From Pseudomonas citronellolis (GTDB taxonomy: Bacteria > Pseudomonadota > Gammaproteobacteria > Pseudomonadales > Pseudomonadaceae): a stretch of 49,487 bases of DNA. Within the stretch, counting starts at the first letter, position 1. Every line of letters starts with the position of its first letter. Location: assembly GCF_029335315.1 (NCBI RefSeq), contig NZ_JARJLT010000149.1:1-49487 (forward strand), read 5' to 3'. Position numbers and translations under genes: made by a program. The notes under the pieces were generated by a model, which worked only from the letters and a program-made list of their open reading frames with translations, was not told the origin of the DNA and ran no database searches. Below, piece after piece: positions 30,781 through 40,242 of this stretch.

Positions 30781-32243
30781 TAAGGGACTACCAGACGCAG
30801 AAGGCGCATCGCGATGCCTATGACTTCTGCATCGTCGGCGCCGGGCCGGCCGGCATCACCCTGGCCTTGCACCTGGCCGGGGCCGGGTGGAGCGTGGCGT
30901 TGCTGGAGGGCGGCGGACGCGAGCCCGAGCAGCGCTCGCAGTCGCTCTACCAGTGCACGCTGAGCGACCTCGACATGTTCCCCGAGGCCACCCGCCTGCG
31001 CTACCTCGGCGGCACCTCCAATCACTGGTCGGGGCGCTGCCGGCCGTTCGAACCTTCCGACTTTTCCGCTACGCCGCCCGGCGGCCTGTCCGGCTGGCCC
31101 ATCGCCTTCGCCGACATCGAGCGCTACCTGCCGGCGGCCATGGCCATCGTCGACCTGCCGGCGGGGGCCGATTTCAAGGCCTGCAACGCCCCCCTGGTCG
31201 GCGGCGAGTTCGACGCCGACCGCTTCCTCCTGAGCCCGCCGACGCGCTTCGCCAGCAAGTACGCCGACGCCCTCGAAAAGACCGCCGGGCTCGAACTGTT
31301 CCTCAACTGCAATTGCGTCGACATCCAGTTCGAGCCGGGCAGCGGCCGTGTCGGCGCGGTCGTGGTGTCCGACTACGACGGCCAGCGCGACAGCTTCAAG
31401 GCGACGCATTTCATCCTCGCGACCGGGGCCATCGAGAATGCCCGGCAACTGCTCAACAGCCAGTCCCTGGCCGCCGCCGGCGTGGTGCGCGAGGACGGCT
31501 TCGTCGGGCGCTGCTTCATGGAACACCTGAACATCGACATGGGCACCTTCATCCTCAAGCAAGGGCAGGACCCCGAGCCGCGCCAGTTCTACACCAGCGA
31601 CGCGTTCGTGAAGGCGCAGCACGCGGGCAAGGGCAACGTGTCCATCTCGTTGCTGCAGTCGGTCACCGCCTACGGCCGGACCGCCGAGATCAAGGATTTC
31701 CTGGAAAACCTCAGCTGCGATATCGGCATCGCCCACAAGCTCGATTTCATCGTCAAGTTCAACTGCCCCGGCGACGGCACCATCGGCACCATGATCGAAC
31801 AGTTCCCCAACCCGCAGAGCCGCGTGTCGCTGGTCGCGGAGCGCGACCCGCTGGGGATGCCCAAGGCCAGCATCAACTGGCAGCTGAGCCCCGCGGACCG
31901 GCACACCATCAAGGTCATCGGCCTGGAAATGGCCAAGCGTTTCGCCGACTCGGGGCTGGGCTTCGTCAAGCTGCACGAGTACGTCTACGACGCGACCCTG
32001 CCGCTGACCATGACCCCCCACGCCCATCACATGGGGACCACGCGCATGGCCGCTTCGGCCGAATCCGGCGTCGTCGACAGCGACTGCAAGGTGTTCGGCA
32101 CCGCCAACCTCTACGTCGCCGGCAGCAGCATCTTCGCCACCGGCGGCGCCAGCAACCCGACGATGCCGCTACTGCAGTTCGCCCTGCGCCTGGCGGAGCA
32201 TCTCGACCAGCAGATGTCCCGAGGCAGGGCAGGGAGCTCCTGA
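30777..32243 (+). CDS. GMC-family FAD oxidoreductase
   Basis: A 488-residue flavoprotein that should oxidise an alcohol or sugar hydroxyl. The FAD-binding motif DFCIVGAGPAGITLALHL lies near residues 16-33. RLRYLGGTSNHWSGRC is the GMC substrate-side signature. The active-site pair is His418 (in HAHHMGTTRM, about 415-422) and Asn460 (in GGASNPTMPL). It has no own signal peptide, so it probably leaves the cytoplasm with the Tat mini-subunit encoded just before it. Its place in a polysaccharide locus suggests it oxidises a sugar of the polymer or a precursor; this is inference. Confidence 0.9.
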   Translation: MIRDYQTQKAHRDAYDFCIVGAGPAGITLALHLAGAGWSVALLEGGGREPEQRSQSLYQCTLSDLDMFPEATRLRYLGGTSNHWSGRCRPFEPSDFSATPPGGLSGWPIAFADIERYLPAAMAIVDLPAGADFKACNAPLVGGEFDADRFLLSPPTRFASKYADALEKTAGLELFLNCNCVDIQFEPGSGRVGAVVVSDYDGQRDSFKATHFILATGAIENARQLLNSQSLAAAGVVREDGFVGRCFMEHLNIDMGTFILKQGQDPEPRQFYTSDAFVKAQHAGKGNVSISLLQSVTAYGRTAEIKDFLENLSCDIGIAHKLDFIVKFNCPGDGTIGTMIEQFPNPQSRVSLVAERDPLGMPKASINWQLSPADRHTIKVIGLEMAKRFADSGLGFVKLHEYVYDATLPLTMTPHAHHMGTTRMAASAESGVVDSDCKVFGTANLYVAGSSIFATGGASNPTMPLLQFALRLAEHLDQQMSRGRAGSS

Positions 32244-32324
32244 GCCGCGTCCGTTCGAATTACAAGAGAGGGGGGCGCCCTGCGCTCCGGCCGTACGAGT
32301 GACTGAGTTTGCGAGGCTAGCAGA

Positions 32325-32942
32325 ATGAAGGAATCGATAAGGCGCGCACTGACTCGCTTTTTCCTGTCCACCGGCCGCGGGCGCGGCTACTACAAGCGGC
32401 TCTGCCGGCCCAACGGCCGCGAGTGGGCGCAGTACCTGGCGCGCTGGGGCGGCTTGTACGGCATGGGCGACAACGTCGAGATCAATGCCGGCTGCAACAT
32501 CACCGACCCCGCGCTGGTGCGCCTGGGCAGCAACGTCGGCCTGTCGGACTGCACGCTGATCGGCCACGACGGCGTGGCCGCCATGTTCAACATCTGCTAC
32601 CAGAAACAGGTGGACTCGGTCGGCGCCATCGACATCCGCAACAACAGTTTCGTCGGGCATGGCGCGATCATCCTGCCCGGCGTGACCATCGGCCCGGACG
32701 CGATAGTCGCGGCGGGCGCCATCGTGACCAAGGACGTGCCCCCCGGAACGGTGGTCGGGGGCAATCCGGCGAAGGTCATCTGCACCATCGAAGCGCTGAT
32801 GAACAAAGTCGAGGAGCGTTGCGCCAAGTACCCGTGGATGGACCTCATCCGCCAGCGCAGCGGCCACTTCGATCCCGCTCTCGAGCCGAGGCTGGCGGCG
32901 ATGCGGGTGCAGTACTTCTTTGGTGGAGGAGCCGATGACTAG
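32325..32942 (+). CDS. Hexapeptide-repeat acyltransferase (WbbJ/maltose acetyltransferase-like)
   Basis: A 205-residue left-handed beta-helix enzyme that should acetylate a sugar. The hexapeptide repeats run from about GDNVEINAGCNI through VRLGSNVGLSDCTLIGHDG and IRNNSFVGHGAIILPGVTIG to VVGGNPAKVI. The catalytic His is probably in IGHDG. The C-terminal 50 residues are helical. It overlaps the next gene by eight bases. An 81-base gap separates it from the oxidoreductase. Confidence 0.85.
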   Translation: MKESIRRALTRFFLSTGRGRGYYKRLCRPNGREWAQYLARWGGLYGMGDNVEINAGCNITDPALVRLGSNVGLSDCTLIGHDGVAAMFNICYQKQVDSVGAIDIRNNSFVGHGAIILPGVTIGPDAIVAAGAIVTKDVPPGTVVGGNPAKVICTIEALMNKVEERCAKYPWMDLIRQRSGHFDPALEPRLAAMRVQYFFGGGADD

Positions 32943-33891
32943 CGAGGTCCTCGACGTACTCATCGTCAACTACAACACGGCGGCGCTGCTGCAACCGATG
33001 TTCGACGCCATGCGCCGGGCGGACGGCGCGCACCGGGCGAACTACCTGGTGGTGGACAACGCCTCCGCCGACGACTCGCTGGCGTGCCTGGCCAGGGCCT
33101 GCCCCGAGGCGCTGGTGCTGGCGAACGAGCGCAACGTCGGCTTCGGCCGGGCGAACAACCAGCTGGTCGCGCACCTGAAGGGCAAGTACGCGCTGCTGCT
33201 CAATACCGACGCCTTCGTCGCCGCCGACAGCCTCGACAAAACCCTCGAGTACATGGACGCGCACCCGGAGTGCGGCATCCTCGGCGTGCGCCTGGTCGGC
33301 CGCGACGGCGAGCTGCAACCGTCCTGCCGGCACTTCCCGACGCCGCTGAACCTGTTCGCCGTGCGCACCGGGCTGGGGCGCTTCTTCCCCGGCATGCGCA
33401 TGGTCGACGACATGACCTGGGATCACGCCTCGGTGCGCGAATGCGACTGGCTGCCCGGCTGCTTCTACCTGATCCGTCGCGAGGTCATCGAGCAGGTCGG
33501 CCTGTTCGACCCGCGCTACTTCCTCTATTACGAGGAGGTGGACCACTGCAAGCGCGTCAAGCAGGCCGGCTGGAAGGTCGTCTACTACCCGCATACCACG
33601 GTGGTGCACATCGGCGGCGAAAGCTCCCGCTCGGTCGCCGAGGTGGAGGCGGCCGGCCGGCAGATATCGCTGCTGCAGATCGAGAGCGAGCTCCTGTATT
33701 TCCGCAAGCACCATGGCCTGTCCGGCCTGGCGCTGCACCTGGCGCTGTGGAGCCTGGGCGATTTCATCCTGGCCACCAAGGCCCTGCTCAAGGGCCGCGG
33801 CTGGCCCAGCGCGCGGGGCTTCTGGCGGCACGCGCGGACGGTCTGGGGCTTGGTGTTCGACACCCGCTTCGCCAGCCAGCCGACGCGATAG
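32935..33891 (+). CDS. Glycosyltransferase family 2 (rhamnosyltransferase-like)
   Basis: A 318-residue GT-A enzyme resembling WbbL-type transferases. It has VLIVNYNTAALLQPMF at the N-terminus, VVDNASADDSL, the DxD-like LLLNTDAFV, then WLPGCFYLIRREVIEQVG and FLYYEEVDHCKRVKQAGW, which complete the family pattern. The C-terminus is basic, with a possible membrane-associated helix. ATG 32935 has GGAGGAG just upstream and overlaps the acyltransferase stop. It probably adds a deoxyhexose; the donor is not proven. Confidence 0.9.
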   Translation: MTSEVLDVLIVNYNTAALLQPMFDAMRRADGAHRANYLVVDNASADDSLACLARACPEALVLANERNVGFGRANNQLVAHLKGKYALLLNTDAFVAADSLDKTLEYMDAHPECGILGVRLVGRDGELQPSCRHFPTPLNLFAVRTGLGRFFPGMRMVDDMTWDHASVRECDWLPGCFYLIRREVIEQVGLFDPRYFLYYEEVDHCKRVKQAGWKVVYYPHTTVVHIGGESSRSVAEVEAAGRQISLLQIESELLYFRKHHGLSGLALHLALWSLGDFILATKALLKGRGWPSARGFWRHARTVWGLVFDTRFASQPTR

Positions 33892-33899
33892 GGGGCGGC

Positions 33900-34463
33900 A
33901 TGTTCGACAACGTACGCATGGATCTGCGCGCCCACCGGGGCGACTGGGCCGCCCAGGGCTTCTGGGTGATGCTGGTCTACCGCTTCGGGCGCTGGCGCTA
34001 CGGCGTGCGCCCGGCGCCGCTGCGCAAGTGTTTCTCGATCCTCTACAAGATTCTTTTCAAGCTGGTGCAGATCGTCACCGGCGTGGAGCTGCCCTGCGAG
34101 GTGGAGATCGGCCGCAACTTCGTCATCGACCATTTCGGCGGGATCATCGTCAGCGGCTACGCGCGCTTCGGCGACGACTGCCGCATCCGCAACGGCGTGA
34201 CCATCGGCCTGAAGAACCTGGCCGAGCCGGGCGCCCCGGTGTTCGGCAACAACGTCGACATCGGCGCGGGGGCCAAGGTGCTGGGCAAGATTCGCATCGG
34301 CAACAACGTGGTGATCGGCGCCAACGCCGTGGTGCTCATCGACGTGCCGGACGACTCGCTGGCCGTGGGCGTGCCGGCGACCATCAGGCAGCGCCGGCCC
34401 GGCGGGGCGGCGGAGGTTCCCGAGCGGCTCGACGCGGCGTCCCGCGCGGAGGGCGCGGGATGA
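33900..34463 (+). CDS. Serine acetyltransferase-like hexapeptide acyltransferase
   Basis: A 187-residue protein of the CysE/WcaB type. An N-terminal helical part (MFDNVRMDLRAHRGDWAAQG) is followed by hexapeptide repeats beginning VEIGRNFVIDHFGGIIVSG, with catalytic His in IDHFGG, and running to NVVIGANAVVLIDVPDD. In polysaccharide clusters such enzymes acetylate the polymer rather than serine, which I infer here. The stop overlaps the next start by ATGA (34460-34463). GGGGGCGGC before ATG 33900 may serve as ribosome site. Confidence 0.86.
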   Translation: MFDNVRMDLRAHRGDWAAQGFWVMLVYRFGRWRYGVRPAPLRKCFSILYKILFKLVQIVTGVELPCEVEIGRNFVIDHFGGIIVSGYARFGDDCRIRNGVTIGLKNLAEPGAPVFGNNVDIGAGAKVLGKIRIGNNVVIGANAVVLIDVPDDSLAVGVPATIRQRRPGGAAEVPERLDAASRAEGAG

Positions 34464-35446
34464 ACAGCGTGGCCACGGGCATCGGCGTCGTCGTCATCGG
34501 CCGCAACGAAGGCCAGCGCCTCGAACGCTGCCTGGCCTCGCTGGTGGGCGCGGCGGACCTGGTGGTCTACGTCGACTCCGGCTCCACCGACGGTTCGGTG
34601 CGGATGGCCCGGGGCCTCGGAGTGGAAGTGCTGGAGCTGGACATGGCGCGGCCGTTCACCGCGGCGCGCGCGCGCAACGAAGGTTTCGCCGTGGCGCGAA
34701 GGCTGCTGCCGGCGATGCGCTACGTGCAGTTCGTCGATGGCGATTGCGAGGTGGCCGCCGGCTGGCTGTCGCGAGCGCGGGCGTTCCTCGATGCGCAGCC
34801 GCAGGTGGCGGTGGCGTGCGGGCGGCGCCGCGAGCGCTTTCCCCAGCGCTCGGTCTACAACCTGCTGTGCGATCTGGAATGGGACACGCCGGTGGGCGAG
34901 GCCAAGGCCTGCGGCGGCGATGCCTTGATGCGCGTCGACGCCTTCGTGGCCATGGCCGGGTATCGCCCGGACCTCATCGCCGGGGAGGAGCCGGAGCTGT
35001 GCGTACGCCTGCGCGGCGCCGGCTGGAAGGTCTGGCGCCTGGACGCGGAAATGACCCTGCACGACGCGGCCATGACCCGCTTCAGCCAGTGGTGGCGGCG
35101 CAGCCTGCGCACCGGCTACGCCTTCGCCGAGGGCGCGGCCCTGCACGGCGCGGCGCCGGAGCGGCACTGGCTGCGCGAGTCGCGCCGCGCCTGGTTGTGG
35201 GGCCTGGGCGTGCCCCTGGCGGCCGTGCTCGCGGCCGCGCTGTCGGGCGGTTGGGGCGCGTTGCTGCTGCTGCTCTATCCGTTGCAGGTGCTGCGCCTGG
35301 CGCGGCGTGGCGGCAACGCGCCGCGGGAGAACCTGCAGCGCGCGTTCTTCCTGGTGCTGGGCAAGTTTCCGGAAATGCTCGGGCAGGTGAAGTTCCTGCT
35401 GAACCGGCTGGGTGCCGGCCGGGCCGCGCTGATCGAATACAAGTGA
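34460..35446 (+). CDS. Glycosyltransferase family 2, membrane-associated
   Basis: A 328-residue GT-A enzyme with VVVIGRNEGQRLERCLASL, VYVDSGSTDGSVRMA, FVDGDCEVAAGWL (metal site), ACGGDALMRVDAF and GEEPELCVRLRGAGWKVWRL. A C-terminal segment of one or two hydrophobic helices (about 243-270) ties it to the inner membrane. It starts inside the acyltransferase stop and ends 7 bases before the large fusion gene. The sugar is unknown. Confidence 0.9.
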   Translation: MNSVATGIGVVVIGRNEGQRLERCLASLVGAADLVVYVDSGSTDGSVRMARGLGVEVLELDMARPFTAARARNEGFAVARRLLPAMRYVQFVDGDCEVAAGWLSRARAFLDAQPQVAVACGRRRERFPQRSVYNLLCDLEWDTPVGEAKACGGDALMRVDAFVAMAGYRPDLIAGEEPELCVRLRGAGWKVWRLDAEMTLHDAAMTRFSQWWRRSLRTGYAFAEGAALHGAAPERHWLRESRRAWLWGLGVPLAAVLAAALSGGWGALLLLLYPLQVLRLARRGGNAPRENLQRAFFLVLGKFPEMLGQVKFLLNRLGAGRAALIEYK

Positions 35447-35453
35447 GAGCCCC

Positions 35454-38400
35454 ATGAGCTACCGGGTGTTGCTGAAAAGCCTGTTCGTCGTGCATCCCGG
35501 CCACTCGCCACGGGCGTGGAAGAACCGGCTGAAGCTGTTGCTGCTGATCGCCCGGAACCGCGAGAGCGTGGAGCGGATGCTGGCGCGCCTCTCCGCCGCG
35601 CTGGGCGAAGGCGGTCGCGCCACGCTTGAAATGAATGGCCTCGGCGCCGTCCACTGGCCCTATGTCAGTCGCCGCTGGGACGCGCCGGAGCGCCTGGAGG
35701 CGCTGGCCTCGCACTACGAGGTGGTGACCCGGCGGTGCCCGCAACTGCTGCTCCTGGGGCGCGACGCGAGCCTGCTGCTGGGCGATTTATCGGCGTACTC
35801 CGCCGGGTGCAGCCTGGTGCTCGACCGCGCCTGGTGGTTCGTCCGCGAAGGCGAGTTGGTGCTGAACCTGTTCCAGGGCGAGCTGCGGGTCGCCTCGCTC
35901 GCCTTCAGCCTGCGCCAGGTGGGCGACGAGCTGTGCATCTTCGTCGGCTCGGTGCAGGGCCTCAACAAGACCGTGGACAGCGAACGCTCGCTGGCCATCT
36001 ACCGCGACCTGACCAAGGACTTCGAGGGGCTGCGCCCGCGCAGCCTGCTGATCGAGGTGCTCAAGTGGATCGCCAGGAGCGTCGGCGCGACCAGGATCTA
36101 CGCCGTGCGCGACGGCGACCGCCACCATCGGCATCCGTATTTCGGCGCCGACACCGAACGGGAGTTGGCGGCCGATTACGACGCCATCTGGCTGGAGCAC
36201 GAGGCGACGCCTTCCGACCGCGAGGATTTCTTCAGCTTGCCCATGGCTGCGTCGCGGAAGGCGGCCGAGGACATCCCGGCGAAGAAGCGCGCCATGTACC
36301 GCCGCCGCTATGAACTGCTGGAGCGCATCCTGGCCGGGGCGGAGGCGGCGTTATCGCGCGGCGAGGAACAGCGCCGGCAACGGCTGCTGCGCCTGCACCG
36401 GGAGCGCCTGGGCGAGCTGGTCGCGCGCGGCGCCGAGACTGCCGCGGCGCCGAGGGCGGGGCGGCTGTCGACGCCGCTGCGTTACCTGAAGACCCTGCAA
36501 GGGGGCGTGCGGCGCCTGCGCTCGCACGTCGACGAGGCCGGCTGGCGAGCCACCCTGGACAAGCTTTACCGGGAACTGCGCGAGCGCGGGCCGGGGCTGC
36601 TCTGGAATCATCACCAGCGCGGGCCGGTGCCACTGGAGCTGGCGGCGCCCAGCGTGCCGGCCAGCGCCTTGTTCGCCGGCGAGGTCGTGTTGGTGGGCGA
36701 CCTCGGCATGCCCGGCTACCAGCGCGAGCGGGTGCGCCAGCGGCAGCACGCGCTTGAGGCGCTGGGCTACCGCTGCCGCCTGCTCGACTGGCGTGACCCG
36801 CAGGAATGCTGGAGCGCCCTGCAGACCTGCTCGGTGGTGATCTTCCACAGGCTTCCGGCGCGCCCGGAGCTGGGGCTGCTGCTCGGCCAGGCCCGGCGGC
36901 TCGGGGTGAGCGCCTGCTGGGAGGCCGACGAGCTGATCTTCGATGCCCGCGAGTACCGCGAGAGCGCCGAGCTGGATGGCCTCGACGAGGACAGCGCGCG
37001 GCGTATCCTGGCGGCGCCGGAGGCCTACCGGCAGGCGCTGCTGGCCTGCGACCGGGCCATCGCCGCGACCCCCGAGCTGGCGGCGGCCATGCGCGAGGCC
37101 GGGGCGAAGGATGTCGTGGTCATCGAAGATAGCCTGGAGGCCGCGCCCGCCGAGGGGCGTCAGAGCGACGAGGATGACGCCACGCCGCGCATCCTCTATG
37201 ACCTCGGAGGCCGGTTGCATGACCAGGACTTCCAGGTGGCGGCGCAGGCCATCCACAACGTCATGCAGGCTCGCCCCCAGGTGCGCCTGCGGATCATCGG
37301 CGACCTGGTGCTGCCCGAGGCGTTCGACGCCCTGGCGGAGCGGGTCGAACGCCTGGCCGCCGGCGAACGTGCCGACTACCCGGGCGCGCTGGCCGCGTGC
37401 GACGTCGCCGTGCTGCCGCTGGCGGCCACGCGCTTCAACGAGGCCGCAAGCCACCCCGAATTCCTCCGCGCGTCCCTGGCCGGGCTGCCCAGCGTCTGCT
37501 CGCCGCGCGGCACGCCGCGCCGGCTGATCGTCGCGGGCGACAACGGTTTCCTCGCCGACGACGAGGCGGGCTGGGAGCGCGCGCTGCTCGAACTGCTGGA
37601 CGACCGGCAGTTGCGCGAAGGTGTCGGCCTGCGTATTCGCAACCGGGTGCTGGAGCAGTATTCGCCGCAGCGCATGGCGGAACAGCTGCGCCAGGTCGTC
37701 CCGGCGCTACCCAGCCGGCAGCGCAAGCGGGTGCTGACGGTGAACGCCTACTACGCGCCACGGCGGATTGGCGGCGCCACCGTCGTGGCCGGGCAGATGG
37801 CCCGGCTGGTGGCGGCGGACTCGCGCTTCGAACAGTTGGTCTTCACCTCGCTGCCGCTGAGCACCGCCTTGCCCTACAGCCTGATCCGCTACGAAGTGGA
37901 CGGGGTCGCCGTCATCGGCATGGGCCTGGCCGAGACGCTGGGCACCCGCATCGACTTCGAGAACCCCGCCACCGGCCCGCTGTTCGAGGCGGTGCTGGCC
38001 AGCGTCGCCCCGGACATCGTGCACCTGCACTCCGTCCAGGGGCTGGGCGCGCAGGTGGCGGAAAGCTGCCGCAAGGCCGGCATCCCCTTCATCGTGACGC
38101 TGCATGACGCCTGGTGGGTCTGCGGGCGCTACTTCATGATCGACACGCGCGGCAACTACTGCGGGCAGAGCACCGTGCGCAGCGAGGTCTGCGCGAAGTG
38201 CGTGCCGGACCCGGCGCTGAACGACTACCGCCAGCAACTGCTCGCCGGCCACCTGAAAAAGGCCACCGCGCTGCTGGCGCCGAGCGAGTTCGCCCGGGGC
38301 CTGTACATCGCCAACGGTTTCGACCCCGGCAAGATCCGCGTCAACAAGAACGGCGTGCTGCCGCCGGCGCCCGGCTACCGCAAGCGCCCGGGCGAGGCGA

Positions 38401-39005
38401 TCCGCTTCGGCTACGTGGGCGGACCCTTCCCGATGAAGGGCAGCGAACTGATCGCCCGTGTTTTCAGCTCGCTCGAACGTTCCGACTACGAACTGTGCAT
38501 CGCCGGTGGCTCGCCGTTCGGCCCGGCGTCGAACGGCCGCGAGATCGCCGGCAAGCTGAACGTCAGCCCCGGCTACGACCCCTCGAACATCGATGATTTC
38601 TTCGCCGGCCTGGATGTCCTGCTGTGCCCGACGCAGTGCAAGGAAACCTTCGGCCTGGCCGTGCGCGAAGCGCTGGTGCGCGACATCTGGATCATCAGCA
38701 CCGACGCGGGCGGCCCGGTCGACGACATCGTCGAGGGGGTCAACGGCAACATCATTCCGCTCAGCGGCGACGCGCAGTACCTGCGCCAGGCCGTCATCGC
38801 CATCCTCGACGACGCCGAGCGCTTCCGCCGGCACCGCAACCCGTTCAAGGACAAGCTCACCCTGTTCGGCGACCAGGCGCTGGAACTGCAGGGCATCTAC
38901 GCCGAGATCATCGAGCAGGCGCCGCCGTCCGCGGTCGCGGCCGTTCGCCTCATTCCGTCCATCGACGGCCTGGAGCCGGGCGATGGCTACCGGGCGCGCT
39001 CCTGA
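35454..39005 (+). CDS. Fusion protein: VirK/YbjX (DUF535) domain + two glycosyltransferase modules
   Basis: A single 1183-codon frame. Residues 1 to about 290 match the VirK/YbjX family: FVREGELVLNLFQGELRV, SVQGLNKTVDS, GLRPRSLLIEVLKWIA and KKRAMYRRRYELLERI. A charged helical linker (290-405) follows. Module two (about 408-755) starts VVLVGDLGMPGYQRERVRQR and has the C-terminal GT-B pattern (CDVAVLPLA...LRASLAGLPSV). Module three (about 757-1165) is a fuller GT4 enzyme: TVNAYYAPRRIGGATVV, LHDAWWVCGRYF, FGYVGGPFPMKGSEL and LLCPTQCKETFGLAVREAL. DUF535 proteins are normally about 300 residues alone. The fusion suggests one protein adding two sugars at a membrane site. Confidence 0.88.
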   Translation: MSYRVLLKSLFVVHPGHSPRAWKNRLKLLLLIARNRESVERMLARLSAALGEGGRATLEMNGLGAVHWPYVSRRWDAPERLEALASHYEVVTRRCPQLLLLGRDASLLLGDLSAYSAGCSLVLDRAWWFVREGELVLNLFQGELRVASLAFSLRQVGDELCIFVGSVQGLNKTVDSERSLAIYRDLTKDFEGLRPRSLLIEVLKWIARSVGATRIYAVRDGDRHHRHPYFGADTERELAADYDAIWLEHEATPSDREDFFSLPMAASRKAAEDIPAKKRAMYRRRYELLERILAGAEAALSRGEEQRRQRLLRLHRERLGELVARGAETAAAPRAGRLSTPLRYLKTLQGGVRRLRSHVDEAGWRATLDKLYRELRERGPGLLWNHHQRGPVPLELAAPSVPASALFAGEVVLVGDLGMPGYQRERVRQRQHALEALGYRCRLLDWRDPQECWSALQTCSVVIFHRLPARPELGLLLGQARRLGVSACWEADELIFDAREYRESAELDGLDEDSARRILAAPEAYRQALLACDRAIAATPELAAAMREAGAKDVVVIEDSLEAAPAEGRQSDEDDATPRILYDLGGRLHDQDFQVAAQAIHNVMQARPQVRLRIIGDLVLPEAFDALAERVERLAAGERADYPGALAACDVAVLPLAATRFNEAASHPEFLRASLAGLPSVCSPRGTPRRLIVAGDNGFLADDEAGWERALLELLDDRQLREGVGLRIRNRVLEQYSPQRMAEQLRQVVPALPSRQRKRVLTVNAYYAPRRIGGATVVAGQMARLVAADSRFEQLVFTSLPLSTALPYSLIRYEVDGVAVIGMGLAETLGTRIDFENPATGPLFEAVLASVAPDIVHLHSVQGLGAQVAESCRKAGIPFIVTLHDAWWVCGRYFMIDTRGNYCGQSTVRSEVCAKCVPDPALNDYRQQLLAGHLKKATALLAPSEFARGLYIANGFDPGKIRVNKNGVLPPAPGYRKRPGEAIRFGYVGGPFPMKGSELIARVFSSLERSDYELCIAGGSPFGPASNGREIAGKLNVSPGYDPSNIDDFFAGLDVLLCPTQCKETFGLAVREALVRDIWIISTDAGGPVDDIVEGVNGNIIPLSGDAQYLRQAVIAILDDAERFRRHRNPFKDKLTLFGDQALELQGIYAEIIEQAPPSAVAAVRLIPSIDGLEPGDGYRARS

Positions 39006-39024
39006 CTCGGGCCAACCACTCACC

Positions 39025-40242
39025 ATGACGGTCGCCATGCGCATCACCTACTTCATCAACCAGTACCCCAAGGTCAGCCATAGCTTCATCCGCCGCGAAA
39101 TCCTCGCGCTGGAGCGCCAGGGCTTCGCGGTCCAGCGTGTCGCCCTGCGCGGCTGGGACGCCGACGAGGTGGTGGATGGCGAGGACCTGGCCGAGCGCGA
39201 AAAGACCCGCTACGTGCTCAGGGGTGGCCTGAAGGGCTTGCTGAAACCGACCCTGCAACTGCTGCGCGCGCGCCCCCGGCGCTTCCTCGCGGCGCTCTGG
39301 CTGGCGCTGCGCATGGGCCGCCGCGCCGACCGCGCCTGGCCCTACCACCTGGTCTACCTGGCCGAGGCCTGCCAACTGCTGTTGTGGTCGGAAGCGTTCG
39401 GCGCGGCCCATGTGCACGCGCATTTCGGCACCAATTCCGCCGAGGTGGCGATGCTCGTCAGCGCCCTTGGCGGGCCGGCCTACAGCTTCACCGTGCATGG
39501 CCCGGAGGAGTTCGACAAAGCGCAGTTCATCCACCTGGGCGAGAAGGTCCGGCGCGCTGCCTTCGTCGCCGCCATCAGCTCCTTCGGGCGCAGCCAGCTG
39601 TACCGCTGGGTGGCCCACGAGCACTGGGCGAAGGTGAAGGTGGTGCACTGCGGGCTGGAGAAAGTCTTCCACGAGGTACCGCCCGTGGCCGTGCCGTCCG
39701 CGCCGCGGCTGGTCTGCGTGGGCCGGCTGTGCGAGCAGAAGGGCCAGCTGCTGTTGCTCGAAGCGGCGCGGCTGCTGGCGGCGCGCGCGGTGGACTTCGA
39801 GATCGTGCTGGCCGGTGACGGCGAGATGCGCGCGGAGATCGAGGCGCTGGTCGTTCGCCACGGCTTGCAGGGGCGGGTGCGCATCACCGGCTGGATCAGC
39901 GGCGCCCAGGTCCGCGAGGAAATCCTCGCCGCGCGCGCCCTGGTGCTGCCGAGTTTCGCCGAGGGCCTGCCGGTGGTGATCATGGAAGCCATGGCCCTGC
40001 GCCGCCCGGTGCTGACCACCTACGTGGCGGGGATTCCCGAACTGGTGCGCGCCGGCGAGAACGGCTGGCTGTTCCCCGCCGGCGCGGTGGAGGAACTGGC
40101 CGAGGCCATCGCCGACTGCCTCGGGCAGTCCGCCGAAAGCCTCCAGCGCATGGGTGACGCGGCCCATCGGCGGGTGCTGGAACGCCACGACATCGACACC
40201 GAGGCCGCCCGCCTGGGCGGCTTCTTCAAGGTGCCGGCATGA
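39025..40242 (+). CDS. Glycosyltransferase family 4
   Basis: A 405-residue GT-B enzyme. ITYFINQYPKVSHSFIRREI opens the acceptor half, HVHAHFGTNSAEVAML and FTVHGPEEFDKAQF follow, and the donor half has LVCVGRLCEQKGQLLLLEA, LVLPSFAEGLPVVIMEAM (the E-x7-E motif) and GENGWLFPAG. It is a cytoplasmic retaining transferase. ATG 39025 gives MTVAMRIT; the second ATG at 39037 is possible. Nineteen bases separate it from the fusion gene. The stop overlaps the next start by ATGA. Confidence 0.93.
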   Translation: MTVAMRITYFINQYPKVSHSFIRREILALERQGFAVQRVALRGWDADEVVDGEDLAEREKTRYVLRGGLKGLLKPTLQLLRARPRRFLAALWLALRMGRRADRAWPYHLVYLAEACQLLLWSEAFGAAHVHAHFGTNSAEVAMLVSALGGPAYSFTVHGPEEFDKAQFIHLGEKVRRAAFVAAISSFGRSQLYRWVAHEHWAKVKVVHCGLEKVFHEVPPVAVPSAPRLVCVGRLCEQKGQLLLLEAARLLAARAVDFEIVLAGDGEMRAEIEALVVRHGLQGRVRITGWISGAQVREEILAARALVLPSFAEGLPVVIMEAMALRRPVLTTYVAGIPELVRAGENGWLFPAGAVEELAEAIADCLGQSAESLQRMGDAAHRRVLERHDIDTEAARLGGFFKVPA

